Shown here piece by piece: positions 37,465 through 44,353 of a stretch of DNA of 64,000 bases. The DNA is taken from positions 1,550,001 through 1,614,000 of the forward strand of contig NZ_AP025018.1 of assembly GCF_019977735.1 (NCBI RefSeq). The letters run 5' to 3'. The stretch is from Calothrix sp. PCC 7716. Its GTDB lineage: Bacteria; Cyanobacteriota; Cyanobacteriia; Cyanobacteriales; Nostocaceae. Position 1 is the first letter of the stretch; every line of letters begins with the position of its first letter. The notes under the pieces are model-generated. The model worked only from the letters and a program-made list of their open reading frames with translations, was not told the DNA's origin and ran no database searches. A program made the position numbers and the translations under genes.

Positions 37465-37650
37465 TCCCCCCTAACCCCCCTTAATAAGGGGGGAACAAGA
37501 AAACAAGGTAAGCAAAACAAAAGAAGAAAGTCAGGTGGACACTGCCCACCATAAGCAAAAATTAAGGGAGAAAAAGAGGGATTAAAGCCTCGATTATTAA
37601 GGAGGAAAAAGAAAGTTTAAAGCCCCCCTTATTAAGGGGGGTTGGGGGGA
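37465..37650. repeat. Inverted pair of CCCCCCTTAATAAGGGGGG elements
   Basis: The left arm (37465-37494) and right arm (37622-37650) are inverted copies of about 28 bp, each itself a palindrome CCCCCTTA-TAAGGGGG, with 127 bp between. The spacer carries a degenerate GGTGGGCA palindrome. Two more such pairs lie at 45763-45881 and 60622-60775. The three-fold recurrence of paired inverted copies suggests a MITE-like unit. Confidence 0.85.
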
Positions 37651-37691
37651 TTAAAAAATAGTTTATATTCTTTAAAGATAAGGATAAACTT

Positions 37692-38024
37692 ATGTTTGAC
37701 AGAATCACCTTTGACACACAAATTATGGCAGGACGTGCATGTATTCGAGGGATGAGAATAACTGTTTCCCTGGTATTGAACTTAATTGCAAGCGGAATGA
37801 CACAATCATAAATTTTAGAAGCATATCCTTATTTAGAAGCAGAAGACATTAAAGCTTGCCTCCAATACGCAACATTTTTAGCTGATGAGCAAATTACTGT
37901 TATGAACTTAACCTCAATTAAAACAAGCGAAAAACGTCCTCCACTATTTGGAAGCGCGAAAGAATTAATTTCTATATCAGACGATTTTGAGGCGCCTTTA
38001 GAAGATTTCAATAATTACATGTAG
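37692..38024 (+). pseudogene. DUF433-family antitoxin gene with one internal stop
   Basis: The frame begins MFDRITFDTQIMAGRACIRG (the DUF433 start) and reaches TQS, then TAA at codon 40 (37809-37811). It continues in frame with ILEAYPYLEAEDIKACLQYA, the normal DUF433 continuation, and then a tail FGSAKELISISDDFEAPLED. In relatives the stop position is typically Gln or Glu (MTPEQILEDYP). All 110 codons are otherwise open. DUF433 proteins usually pair with a PIN-type toxin, and none is adjacent here. Confidence 0.82.
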
Positions 38025-38077
38025 CACAGGCATACGAACTGTGCATTGAATATAACCACATAACGCATCAAAAATCT

Positions 38078-38293
38078 TCACAATTGCTCATTAATCTCAT
38101 CAGTCGGTCTATCAGAGTATCGAAAATATTTACCATATTCCAAAGCTTGAAGAAAAGCTTCCTCATCAGAAATACAACCGACCTTCTCTAACCAATTGTT
38201 ATAAGTCGAACAACCTGCTATTTTACGTTGTATATCAGCAACTATCTGTTCTAGAGTGGATAAACGCTTTTCAAAATTATTTTCGTTCGACAT
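38078..38293 (-). CDS. Small antitoxin-like hypothetical protein
   Basis: A 71-residue acidic protein. The first 30 residues predict an amphipathic coiled coil (FEKRLSTLEQIVADIQRKI). The rest reads CISDEEAFLQALEYGKYFRY then SDRPTDEIN, which recalls small cyanobacterial proteins encoded beside PIN-domain toxins. No toxin gene lies next to it. Antitoxin is therefore only an inference from the family resemblance. Confidence 0.5.
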   Translation of the reverse strand: MSNENNFEKRLSTLEQIVADIQRKIAGCSTYNNWLEKVGCISDEEAFLQALEYGKYFRYSDRPTDEINEQL

Positions 38294-38342
38294 AATTTAC
38301 TCGACCTGTCCAATCATTGCCTTGATGCCACTGAAGTTATCG

Positions 38343-39041
38343 TTATAAATTTTTGCACAATAACCCTTCCCCAGTAAATACTTGATTCAAGTTTAAAAAC
38401 TTAATATTATCTTGATACTTATTCGATGGCGCCTTCGTCAGACTTTTTTCCTCTTCCTCTGATTCAATTGTATCAAATTTTACCTTATTATATAAATCCT
38501 GCAACGTAATTTCAAACGGAACAGTTACTAAAGAAATTATTTCATCTTCATGATCGTATTCTTGTATCGACCAATTCTTATCATCTATTTTTGAATAATG
38601 CAATATATTAATTTCATCCTGTTCAATCAATAAATACTCTTCAAAAGATGGTATTGTGCAACAAGCCTGAAATATACTATATCTTTGATTATTCTCAGTA
38701 AGTTTCGGCGAAACTTTAATGATTACTTTTGGATTGGTAATTGTATCTTTACGATTCTCCAAAAATTCTGGCTCACCTACTACAACCATTACATGAGGGT
38801 ATGTGTAAATACGCTCATCTGGTATCCATAGACGCATATCACTGTGAAATACTTGATAATTTTCTTGCTTAAAGGCAAAATTTAATTCAGTACTAAAGTT
38901 TAGCGCTATTTGATTATGATTTGCACTTTTACCTGCCATCGGAATAATCTCTCCATCTACGTACTCGCTTTTTGAGTCGGCTTTTTCCTCCAAAGCTAAG
39001 TATTCCTCTACCGTATAGTACCTCTTTTCTGTGACTTGCAT
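38343..39041 (-). CDS. Uma2-family protein, probably catalytically dead
   Basis: A 232-residue member of the Uma2 (DUF820) family of predicted PD-(D/E)xK endonucleases. The start YYTVEEYLALEEKADSKSEY and IYTYPHVMVVVGEPEFLENR are typical. Key residues differ: the usual PDV motif is PHV, the usual IIEVLS is IIKVSP, and the usual D-GEKF segment is replaced by NNQRYSIF. Catalysis is therefore unlikely. About 45 extra residues follow the domain (from TIESEEEEKSLTKAPS). It lies in a small accessory stretch with the DUF433 pseudogene. Confidence 0.78.
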   Translation of the reverse strand: MQVTEKRYYTVEEYLALEEKADSKSEYVDGEIIPMAGKSANHNQIALNFSTELNFAFKQENYQVFHSDMRLWIPDERIYTYPHVMVVVGEPEFLENRKDTITNPKVIIKVSPKLTENNQRYSIFQACCTIPSFEEYLLIEQDEINILHYSKIDDKNWSIQEYDHEDEIISLVTVPFEITLQDLYNKVKFDTIESEEEEKSLTKAPSNKYQDNIKFLNLNQVFTGEGLLCKNL

Positions 39042-39146
39042 TTGCGTAATAATAATATTGGAAGCGATAGGACAAATGTTACTACTTTCCTATCATAGGA
39101 TTACCTTTGATTATAGCAAGAGTATTCACGTATAAATAAAAACATA

Positions 39147-39782
39147 ATGTTAATACTGCAACCTCTTACAGAAGAAACGATAGCGCTCGGTATACAGGAA
39201 CTTGTGAGTCGTGACTCGGACTTAGCAGAAATTATTCAAACCTATGGGTATCCACCAAACTGGGTACGGGAAAAGGGTTTTATTGGACTGATACGAATAA
39301 TTTTAGGACAGCAAGTTTCTGTTGCTTCGGCAAATGCAATATTTAAGAAGTTAGAACTTTTAGTTAATCCGTTAACACCAGATAATTTTATTAGGTTTGA
39401 TGATTTGCAGTTACAGTCAGCAGGTTTAAGTCGTCAAAAAATTGTTTATACCCGCGCGCTAGCTGCTGCAATAACTAGTAAGCAACTTGATTTGGATAAA
39501 CTTGAATTGGGTGATGAGGCTATTTTACGTGGGGAACTTACACAAATTAAAGGTATTGGTAATTGGACTGTAGATATATATTTAATGATGTCGTTACAGC
39601 GTCCTGATGCTTTTCCTGCATCTGACTTAGGTGTGATTCTTGCCTATCAGAAATTAAAAGATTTACCTACACGTCCAACACCACAACAACTAGAAGTTAT
39701 TGCTGAGAAATGGCGCCCGTGGCGTGCAATAGCTACAAGGATTCTTTGGCATTATTATTTAAATAAGCAAAAAGGTAAGTAA
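39147..39782 (+). CDS. DNA-3-methyladenine glycosylase, AlkA-like
   Basis: A 211-residue base-excision-repair enzyme of the HhH-GPD superfamily that removes alkylated purines. FIGLIRIILGQQVSVASANAIF is the conserved N-terminal helix pair, and SAGLSRQKIVYTRALA and ELTQIKGIGNWTVDIYLMM form the helix-hairpin-helix. The catalytic aspartate is in FPASDLGVI. It lacks the N-terminal TBP-like domain of E. coli AlkA. The gene is monocistronic and followed by a GGTGGGCA palindrome. Confidence 0.9.
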   Translation: MLILQPLTEETIALGIQELVSRDSDLAEIIQTYGYPPNWVREKGFIGLIRIILGQQVSVASANAIFKKLELLVNPLTPDNFIRFDDLQLQSAGLSRQKIVYTRALAAAITSKQLDLDKLELGDEAILRGELTQIKGIGNWTVDIYLMMSLQRPDAFPASDLGVILAYQKLKDLPTRPTPQQLEVIAEKWRPWRAIATRILWHYYLNKQKGK

Positions 39783-39784
39783 CT

Positions 39785-39807
39785 GTAGGGTGGGCAGTAC
39801 CCACCAT
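39785..39807. repeat. GGTGGGCA/TGCCCACC palindromic repeat
   Basis: GGGTGGGCAGTACCCACC between the convergent AlkA-like and hydrolase genes; same family as the copies at 13321 and 41558. Confidence 0.7.
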
Positions 39808-39811
39808 ACTT

Positions 39812-40711
39812 TTAGATAGATTTGACAAATGATGATATTGCTTTTACAAATTCTGTTGTTGACTCATATGGCAGAACATTTCTTCCGGGAATTTTAACAC
39901 CTTGTGCTTGAGGTAAACACGCTAAGTACTCGGCTAAACGTTCGTTTGCTTTTTCTTGTTCGCCTTCTTTAGCTATACTTGATGCGACTTCACCCATTAC
40001 TACAAGTACGGGTTTTTGAATTGCTGTTACTCTACTACGATAGTCCTGGCGCCAAAATCCTGCTAAGAATGAGAATACAGCATAGCGAGAAGCCATATTA
40101 GAGGCGCCTTTCTGTAAAGTATTTAGCCATTCACTATCAACTTTATCTCTTGATGCAAATAGTCTTTTAGTTGAGAAGTTGCGTAAAAACTTCTCGGTAC
40201 GCGCATAGCGGTAGAATAAATTTCCAAATGGTGAACTAAATATTGACCATGCTAAATTCTGGCGCCATTTGGGTCTATCTTTACTAATTAGCGACCATGT
40301 GGGAGGACCAGACAATACCATTCCTGCAATTAAATCGGGTACTTTGTGGTATAAATCAACGGCTACAGGAAATAAGGCGCCTTGTACAATTAAAATTACA
40401 GGTTTCTTGATTATATTTTGAATGAAGAATTGTAACTGTTGTGCTTCAAAGTCTGGTGTAGATGGTATTGCGGGCATATCACTGTCACCACACCCAATTA
40501 AATCAGGATTATAAATCTGATTTTGATGACCTTGGTTGTAAAACTCGCTGATGAAACGTTGCCAAAATTTCCGTGATAAACCTACCCCGATAGGGTGAAC
40601 TAATAATAAAGGGGCGCCATTTGGTGTATTACTAGAATTGTACACCTCGTAAGCACAACGGTAGTTTTGCCAGGTGTAATATTGTGTCTGTGTAGTATCT
40701 TGAGTTAGCAT
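39812..40711 (-). CDS. Alpha/beta-fold hydrolase
   Basis: A 299-residue alpha/beta hydrolase. APLLLVHPIGVGLSRKFW carries the oxyanion-hole region (HPIG), and NPDLIGCGDSDMP is the typical second strand-loop. The nucleophile position is LIVQGALFP, where glycine-rich V-Q-G-A replaces the usual G-x-S-x-G, so a serine nucleophile is not visible; the family also contains non-hydrolytic members. VLVVMGEVASS precedes the acid region, and GVKIPGRNVLPYEST replaces the usual histidine motif. It starts 1 bp after the stop of the epimerase gene, so both are one operon. Confidence 0.82.
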   Translation of the reverse strand: MLTQDTTQTQYYTWQNYRCAYEVYNSSNTPNGAPLLLVHPIGVGLSRKFWQRFISEFYNQGHQNQIYNPDLIGCGDSDMPAIPSTPDFEAQQLQFFIQNIIKKPVILIVQGALFPVAVDLYHKVPDLIAGMVLSGPPTWSLISKDRPKWRQNLAWSIFSSPFGNLFYRYARTEKFLRNFSTKRLFASRDKVDSEWLNTLQKGASNMASRYAVFSFLAGFWRQDYRSRVTAIQKPVLVVMGEVASSIAKEGEQEKANERLAEYLACLPQAQGVKIPGRNVLPYESTTEFVKAISSFVKSI

Positions 40712-40712
40712 G

Positions 40713-41534
40713 TTAAAAAATCATCTCCGGATGAATTAACTTGTAACCAGTAGCTTTAATTTTTTGATTCGAGATTTTGGCGTTGTAGTTTTTGTTAGAC
40801 GGTTGTGAGGTATCCCATGTGACTTTGGGTAAATTATGTGTCTCACATACACGGTCTATTACTTCGCGATTTAATAAATTAGCATCGTCAACTAAATTAT
40901 AAATTCCCTGAAGGTGATAATGTCGTGCAAACTCGATGGCGCCAACAATATCATCCAAATGTATCCAGTTAGATGGTTCCGAACCATCTCCAGGACGAGT
41001 TTGTCCTGCTGCTCGACCGTAGATTTTTACTAGTTCGCGTCCTGGCCCATAAATTCCACCAAGACGTAATATACAAACATGTAATTTATCTTTTAATTCA
41101 GTAAGTAAGACTTGTTCGGTGTCACAGAGTACTTGCTGACTTTCACTAGTTGGCGCCAGAGATGTTGTTTCATCAACTAATTTACCATTTTGATTACCGT
41201 ATACTGAACAACTACTTGTATATATTAATTGTTTGACTGAAGCTTTTTTTAAGACTTGTGCGACTGTTTCGGCAGTTTGTAAATAAGTATCTTGATAAGA
41301 ATTACCACGTCTAGGTGCAACACTCAACAATACACAATCTTGACCGTGTACAACTTTTTCTAACTCTTCGCGGTCATTACCTTGTAAAACATATACTTTT
41401 TGGGCAAAAGTTTGTAGTTCCGAAACTCTTGGGAGTGTAGTAGTGGTCGCTGTTATAACCAGCGTCATTTTCTGCTGCCAACATTTAGCAACTGCCGTAC
41501 CAACATAACCACATCCAATAATTGCAACATTCAT
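40713..41534 (-). CDS. NAD-dependent epimerase/dehydratase-like SDR protein (YeeZ-like)
   Basis: A 273-residue atypical short-chain dehydrogenase. The Rossmann motif is MNVAIIGCGYVGTAVAKCW, followed by LLSVAPR and QLIYTSSCSVYGNQNGKLVDE with the S-Y-K-like active region, then LRLGGIYGPGRE, SNWIHLDDIVGAI and a C-terminal NYNAKISNQKIKATGYKLIHP. This matches the YeeZ branch of extended SDRs; the substrate is unknown. The next gene starts 1 bp after its stop. Confidence 0.87.
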   Translation of the reverse strand: MNVAIIGCGYVGTAVAKCWQQKMTLVITATTTTLPRVSELQTFAQKVYVLQGNDREELEKVVHGQDCVLLSVAPRRGNSYQDTYLQTAETVAQVLKKASVKQLIYTSSCSVYGNQNGKLVDETTSLAPTSESQQVLCDTEQVLLTELKDKLHVCILRLGGIYGPGRELVKIYGRAAGQTRPGDGSEPSNWIHLDDIVGAIEFARHYHLQGIYNLVDDANLLNREVIDRVCETHNLPKVTWDTSQPSNKNYNAKISNQKIKATGYKLIHPEMIF

Positions 41535-41557
41535 AGTTTAAAGTTAAAAGTTAGGCG

Positions 41558-41582
41558 TATGGTGGGCAGTGCCCACCCTACT
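41558..41582. repeat. GGTGGGCA/TGCCCACC palindromic repeat
   Basis: ATGGTGGGCAGTGCCCACC lies between the glutathione peroxidase and epimerase genes on the same strand. Confidence 0.7.
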
Positions 41583-41589
41583 AAATCTA

Positions 41590-42075
41590 CTATTTTGCGA
41601 GTTCGCGCTCAATTATTTTGATTAGTTCTGGTGATTCAGGTGTTGTACCGCTTTTGAACCGCGCGACGACTTGACCATTTTTGTCAACTACGAACTTCTC
41701 AAAGTTCCACGATACATCACCTTTTGGTTCTATTGCGCTTGTTAGTCGCTCGTAAAGTGGGTGTTTGTCGGAACCTTTTGCGTGAACTTTATCGAACAAG
41801 TCAAAAGTTACACCATAGTTCTTGTCGCAAAATGTGGCAATTTCTTGGTTTGTGCCTGGTTCTTGGGCGCCGAAATCGTTACTAGGGAATCCAAGTATAC
41901 GTAATCCGGCATCGCGGTACTTTTTGTTTAATTGCTCTAGTCCGCTATATTGCCCTGTGTAACCGCAGTAAGATGCGACGTTTACTATTAATAGTACTTT
42001 TCCAGCATATTCACTGAGGTTTTTTTCTTGCCCGTCGATTGTTTTGACTGCTATGTCTGTAATTGTGGTACTCAT
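41590..42075 (-). CDS. Glutathione peroxidase family protein
   Basis: A 161-residue thiol peroxidase that reduces peroxides with glutathione or thioredoxin. The peroxidatic residue is a cysteine (VNVASYCGYTGQY, Cys37), not selenocysteine. The other conserved elements are GLRILGFPSNDFGAQEPGTN (Gln of the catalytic triad) and VSWNFEKFVVDKNGQVVARF (Trp-Asn of the triad). In cyanobacteria such enzymes often use NADPH or thioredoxin systems. The gene is a single unit with a CTCCTAA array downstream of the next gene. Confidence 0.94.
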   Translation of the reverse strand: MSTTITDIAVKTIDGQEKNLSEYAGKVLLIVNVASYCGYTGQYSGLEQLNKKYRDAGLRILGFPSNDFGAQEPGTNQEIATFCDKNYGVTFDLFDKVHAKGSDKHPLYERLTSAIEPKGDVSWNFEKFVVDKNGQVVARFKSGTTPESPELIKIIERELAK

Positions 42076-42129
42076 TTAACTAATGGTGTGATTGTAAACC
42101 ATTGTTAAGTTTCCCACATCACAGTCACT

Positions 42130-42160
42130 ACTTCCTAACTCCTAACTCCTAACTCCTAAC
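42130..42160. repeat. CTCCTAA heptamer array
   Basis: Four clean CTCCTAA heptamers ending directly at the stop of the DnaJ-pentapeptide gene. Confidence 0.85.
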
Positions 42161-43072
42161 TTAATCGTGTACGGAACCGTCAGGCATGATGGCACCGCTT
42201 AACATGGCGCCGATGAGTTTGACTTGCACTCTATCGCCGATCATGACTCTGGCATTACGGAAGTCGGCGCCTCGTAAATCAGCACCGCTTAAGTCGGCAC
42301 CTATTAAGTTGGCTGACTGTAAATTGGCTTCTCGTAAATCGGCTAGCAGTAAATTTGCCCGAAATAAATTAGCTTCAGATAGATTTGCACCACGTAAATT
42401 TACTTTGTGCATAAATGTATCGCTAAGATTGGCGCCGCTAAGATTTGCATAACTCAAGTTTCGACCGGAGAAATCACGGTTACTTAAGTTGGCATTACTA
42501 TAGTCTTTACCGCTTAAGTCTGGATGCTGCTTAGGCGGTTGATAATTCGATTGATATGTTTGTTCTTGATAACTTGGCTGGGGTGTGGGTTTTGGTGTGG
42601 TTGAAGATGCGGGTCTGTAAGTTGTTTGGCTATACGATGTAGATTTTGGCGCCGCTTCTGCAACAGGTTCTTTTGGCGTTTCTGCAACAGGTTCTGGTGC
42701 TGGCTGCGGTTTAGGTTCTGGTGCTGGCTGCGGTTTAGGCTCTGGTGCTGGCTCGTATGTTCTTGATTGTGAGGTATATCTAGTTGACTTTGGTGGCGGT
42801 TGTGATACAGGTCTAGATGACTGCCTATAGCTTGTTTGCGAGGATGTGCGATTAACGTTAAAGCGTGATTTGTGCGAGCGTAACTTTTCGCGCGCTTCGT
42901 TAATATCTTGAAGCTTTTTCTCTGCTTTTTCTCTTAAACGTTGATTATCCAACGGGATACGGTCTGGATGCCATACAAAAGCCAAATCTTTGTAAGCCTG
43001 GTTAACTTCGTCAAGAGTAGCTCCTGGCTCCAATTCTAAAATTCGGTAGTATCGCTCCAGTTCTCGTAGCAT
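42161..43072 (-). CDS. J-domain protein with proline-rich linker and pentapeptide repeats
   Basis: A 303-residue three-part protein. Residues 1-70 form a J domain (YYRILELEPGATLDEVNQAY, then the HPD motif in WHPDRIPLDN), which stimulates Hsp70 ATPase. A Pro/Gln/Thr-rich linker (about 75-185) contains PAPEPKPQ units. About 18 pentapeptide repeats follow (A(N/D)L.. pattern from DLSGKDYSNANLSNRDF to GADLRGADFRNARV), forming a right-handed beta helix. The last part VKLIGAMLSGAIMPDGSVHD caps the helix. Such fusions are typical for cyanobacteria; the client is unknown. Confidence 0.9.
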   Translation of the reverse strand: MLRELERYYRILELEPGATLDEVNQAYKDLAFVWHPDRIPLDNQRLREKAEKKLQDINEAREKLRSHKSRFNVNRTSSQTSYRQSSRPVSQPPPKSTRYTSQSRTYEPAPEPKPQPAPEPKPQPAPEPVAETPKEPVAEAAPKSTSYSQTTYRPASSTTPKPTPQPSYQEQTYQSNYQPPKQHPDLSGKDYSNANLSNRDFSGRNLSYANLSGANLSDTFMHKVNLRGANLSEANLFRANLLLADLREANLQSANLIGADLSGADLRGADFRNARVMIGDRVQVKLIGAMLSGAIMPDGSVHD

Positions 43073-43297
43073 AAGGCAGTTGTATTTTTACCATTTTAAT
43101 TATGAGTGATTTAGCCCCTTATCTGCTGAAATCAGGAGTAAATCTTTTGACTAATTCGTTCAGGACATCACAAATACAGTATTTTTTAATTTTTGTGATT
43201 ACCTAGAATTATGAATCGGGACTAGAGAATATACATTTGGATAATATACATTTTCGTTCGTCCCTATTCCCGGACTCAGAGAATCCTCAATTTTTAT

Positions 43298-43786
43298 CTA
43301 CCGAATCAGCAAACGCTCGCGTATAGCTCGCAAATAAGCTCGAATCGGTACTTGATATATCTCAATGAACAACCATAAAATGATTGTAAAGTGCGATATA
43401 AAAGTCAACGCAGTCCAAATATAAGGTACCCAGCTTAACGGAGCCTCTGGCGATGGGGGGAAATTGTAAGCAACGATACCTATTAGTCCTGTTGGTAAAA
43501 ATATAAAGGCAAGTGCTGCAAAAACGTAACCCCAGCCAAATTCAACTCCTTCTAGTTGAGCTTCTGTCCAATTGAAACCATTCCAACGCCAAACTAAAGG
43601 AGGTTGTCGCGAAGGCATTTTTAGTTGCTGTTGTTCTATATTGACAGTGAAGATTTGCTGACAAAAATCACAAGACATTGCCTCCATCATGGGCATATGA
43701 GTAATTTTACCCACACGACAAACCGGACAGGGATAAGCACCGTGATAGTTAAATGATGTTGATAAAAGTTTGGAACTGGGCTTCAT
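43298..43786 (-). CDS. Zinc-ribbon membrane protein of unknown function
   Basis: A 162-residue protein. An N-terminal zinc ribbon (CPVCRVGKITHMPMMEAMSC, then DFCQQIF) is followed by a WRWNGFNWTE segment and two membrane helices (GWGYVFAALAFIFLPTGLIG near 85-106, and YIWTALTFISHFTIILWLFI near 122-145). A basic tail RAYLRAIRERLLIR ends it. The ribbon should lie in the cytoplasm. I do not know the family function. Confidence 0.65.
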   Translation of the reverse strand: MKPSSKLLSTSFNYHGAYPCPVCRVGKITHMPMMEAMSCDFCQQIFTVNIEQQQLKMPSRQPPLVWRWNGFNWTEAQLEGVEFGWGYVFAALAFIFLPTGLIGIVAYNFPPSPEAPLSWVPYIWTALTFISHFTIILWLFIEIYQVPIRAYLRAIRERLLIR

Positions 43787-44096
43787 ATATAAGTCGATGC
43801 GTCGATAACGTTGTGCAATGGATGGTTAATAGGCGCCGCGCTTTCCACTCAATCGATGCTATGAACATATCCTGCTTACCCTGGTGGTTGCCGATTGACT
43901 ACTACCTATTATCTATAAAGCTTTACTTCACTAAGCTGTACTTTACAGAATAAACACTATTTTTTTTAATGATGCTCATATATTGACGAATGCTATTATA
44001 CCCTGTTAAATTGTAAAGGATAGGATTATTATAAGTTTTTCCAGCAATCTAATCAATGATACATACAATTAGCTATTTTTATTTTTGGCGTCGGGT
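43787..44096. other. Intergenic region upstream of the aroF control region
   Basis: About 300 bp upstream of the zinc-ribbon gene and of the hairpin at 44097. It contains a GGCGCC site near 43832 and then AT-rich sequence that probably holds the promoter of the aroF leader transcript. No gene is supported. Confidence 0.5.
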
Positions 44097-44179
44097 GGTT
44101 CACTGGGAGTGAATTATGTTTCCACATGGAAATCACCCAGTGAACCGCAGGCTAGATGTTCTGCGGTTTTTGTTTTTTT
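44097..44179 (+). ncRNA. Candidate small RNA or leader: long hairpin plus terminator
   Basis: GGTTCACTGGG (44097-44107) pairs perfectly with CCCAGTGAACC (44136-44146). The pairing can be extended by TGA/TCA with a small bulge, and a second internal hairpin (TTTCC/GGAAA) lies within the loop. Immediately after, AACCGCAG (44143-44150) pairs with CTGCGGTT (44161-44168), followed by TTTGTTTTTTT to 44179, which is a terminator by all criteria. The two stems share AACC, so they may compete. The piece could be an independent RNA of about 80 nt or the first part of the aroF leader. Confidence 0.6.
44143..44179 (+). terminator. Upstream terminator of the aroF control region
   Basis: The 8-bp stem AACCGCAG/CTGCGGTT with a 10-base loop is followed by eleven bases of which ten are T. 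It lies 24 bp before the aromatic leader peptide. Confidence 0.75.
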
Positions 44180-44202
44180 GTACTTCTATTAATTTGTTCG
44201 TT

Positions 44203-44268
44203 ATGGCATACCTTACAAGCTGGTTTTACGGATTTTATTTTTGGTTCGGATATCCTCCGGAGCAATAG
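44203..44268 (+). CDS. Aromatic leader peptide of aroF (21 aa)
   Basis: The ATG at 44203 opens a frame reading MAYLTSWFYGFYFWFGY followed by PPEQ and TAG. Ten of 21 residues are aromatic (4 Tyr, 4 Phe, 2 Trp), eight of them in codons 7-17 alone. Such runs are the signature of leader peptides that make the ribosome stall when the corresponding amino acids are scarce. It is located 86 bp upstream of the aroF start and directly before a terminator. Its last codons (Pro-Pro-Glu) overlap the sequence CTCCGGAG that can pair with the terminator's left arm. No clear Shine-Dalgarno is present. The frame is too short for standard gene callers. Confidence 0.8.
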   Translation: MAYLTSWFYGFYFWFGYPPEQ

Positions 44269-44323
44269 GCGCGTCATGACGACAAACTTTTGCCCGGAGT
44301 ATTCAGACTCCGGGTTTTTTTTT
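44255..44323 (+). promoter_or_regulatory. Transcription attenuator of aroF
   Basis: Three segments give two exclusive folds. Segment 1 is CTCCGGAG (44255-44262, inside the leader peptide), segment 2 is CCCGGAGT (44293-44300) and segment 3 is ACTCCGGG (44307-44314), followed by nine T. Pairing of 2 with 3 makes a perfect 8-bp terminator; pairing of 1 with 2 (CTCCGG with CCGGAG) prevents it. A ribosome stalled early at Tyr/Trp/Phe codons leaves segment 1 free, which favours read-through. One that finishes at the stop (44266) covers segment 1, which favours termination. This is the logic of trp and phe operon attenuation. Confidence 0.78.
44293..44323 (+). terminator. Terminator hairpin within the aroF leader
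   Basis: CCCGGAGT-ATTCAG-ACTCCGGG followed by TTTTTTTTT, ending 31 bp before the aroF start codon. A terminator this strong directly before a gene makes sense only as a regulated one. Confidence 0.9.
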
Positions 44324-44353
44324 GACTTTCACACATATAAACAACATTTTGCA

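Noticed and set aside
44156-44353. N-terminal extension of AroF to the ATG at 44156 (open in frame, would add 66 residues)
   Set aside because: The extension reads through two terminator hairpins and is not conserved-looking protein; the family sequence starts shortly after the ATG at 44354.
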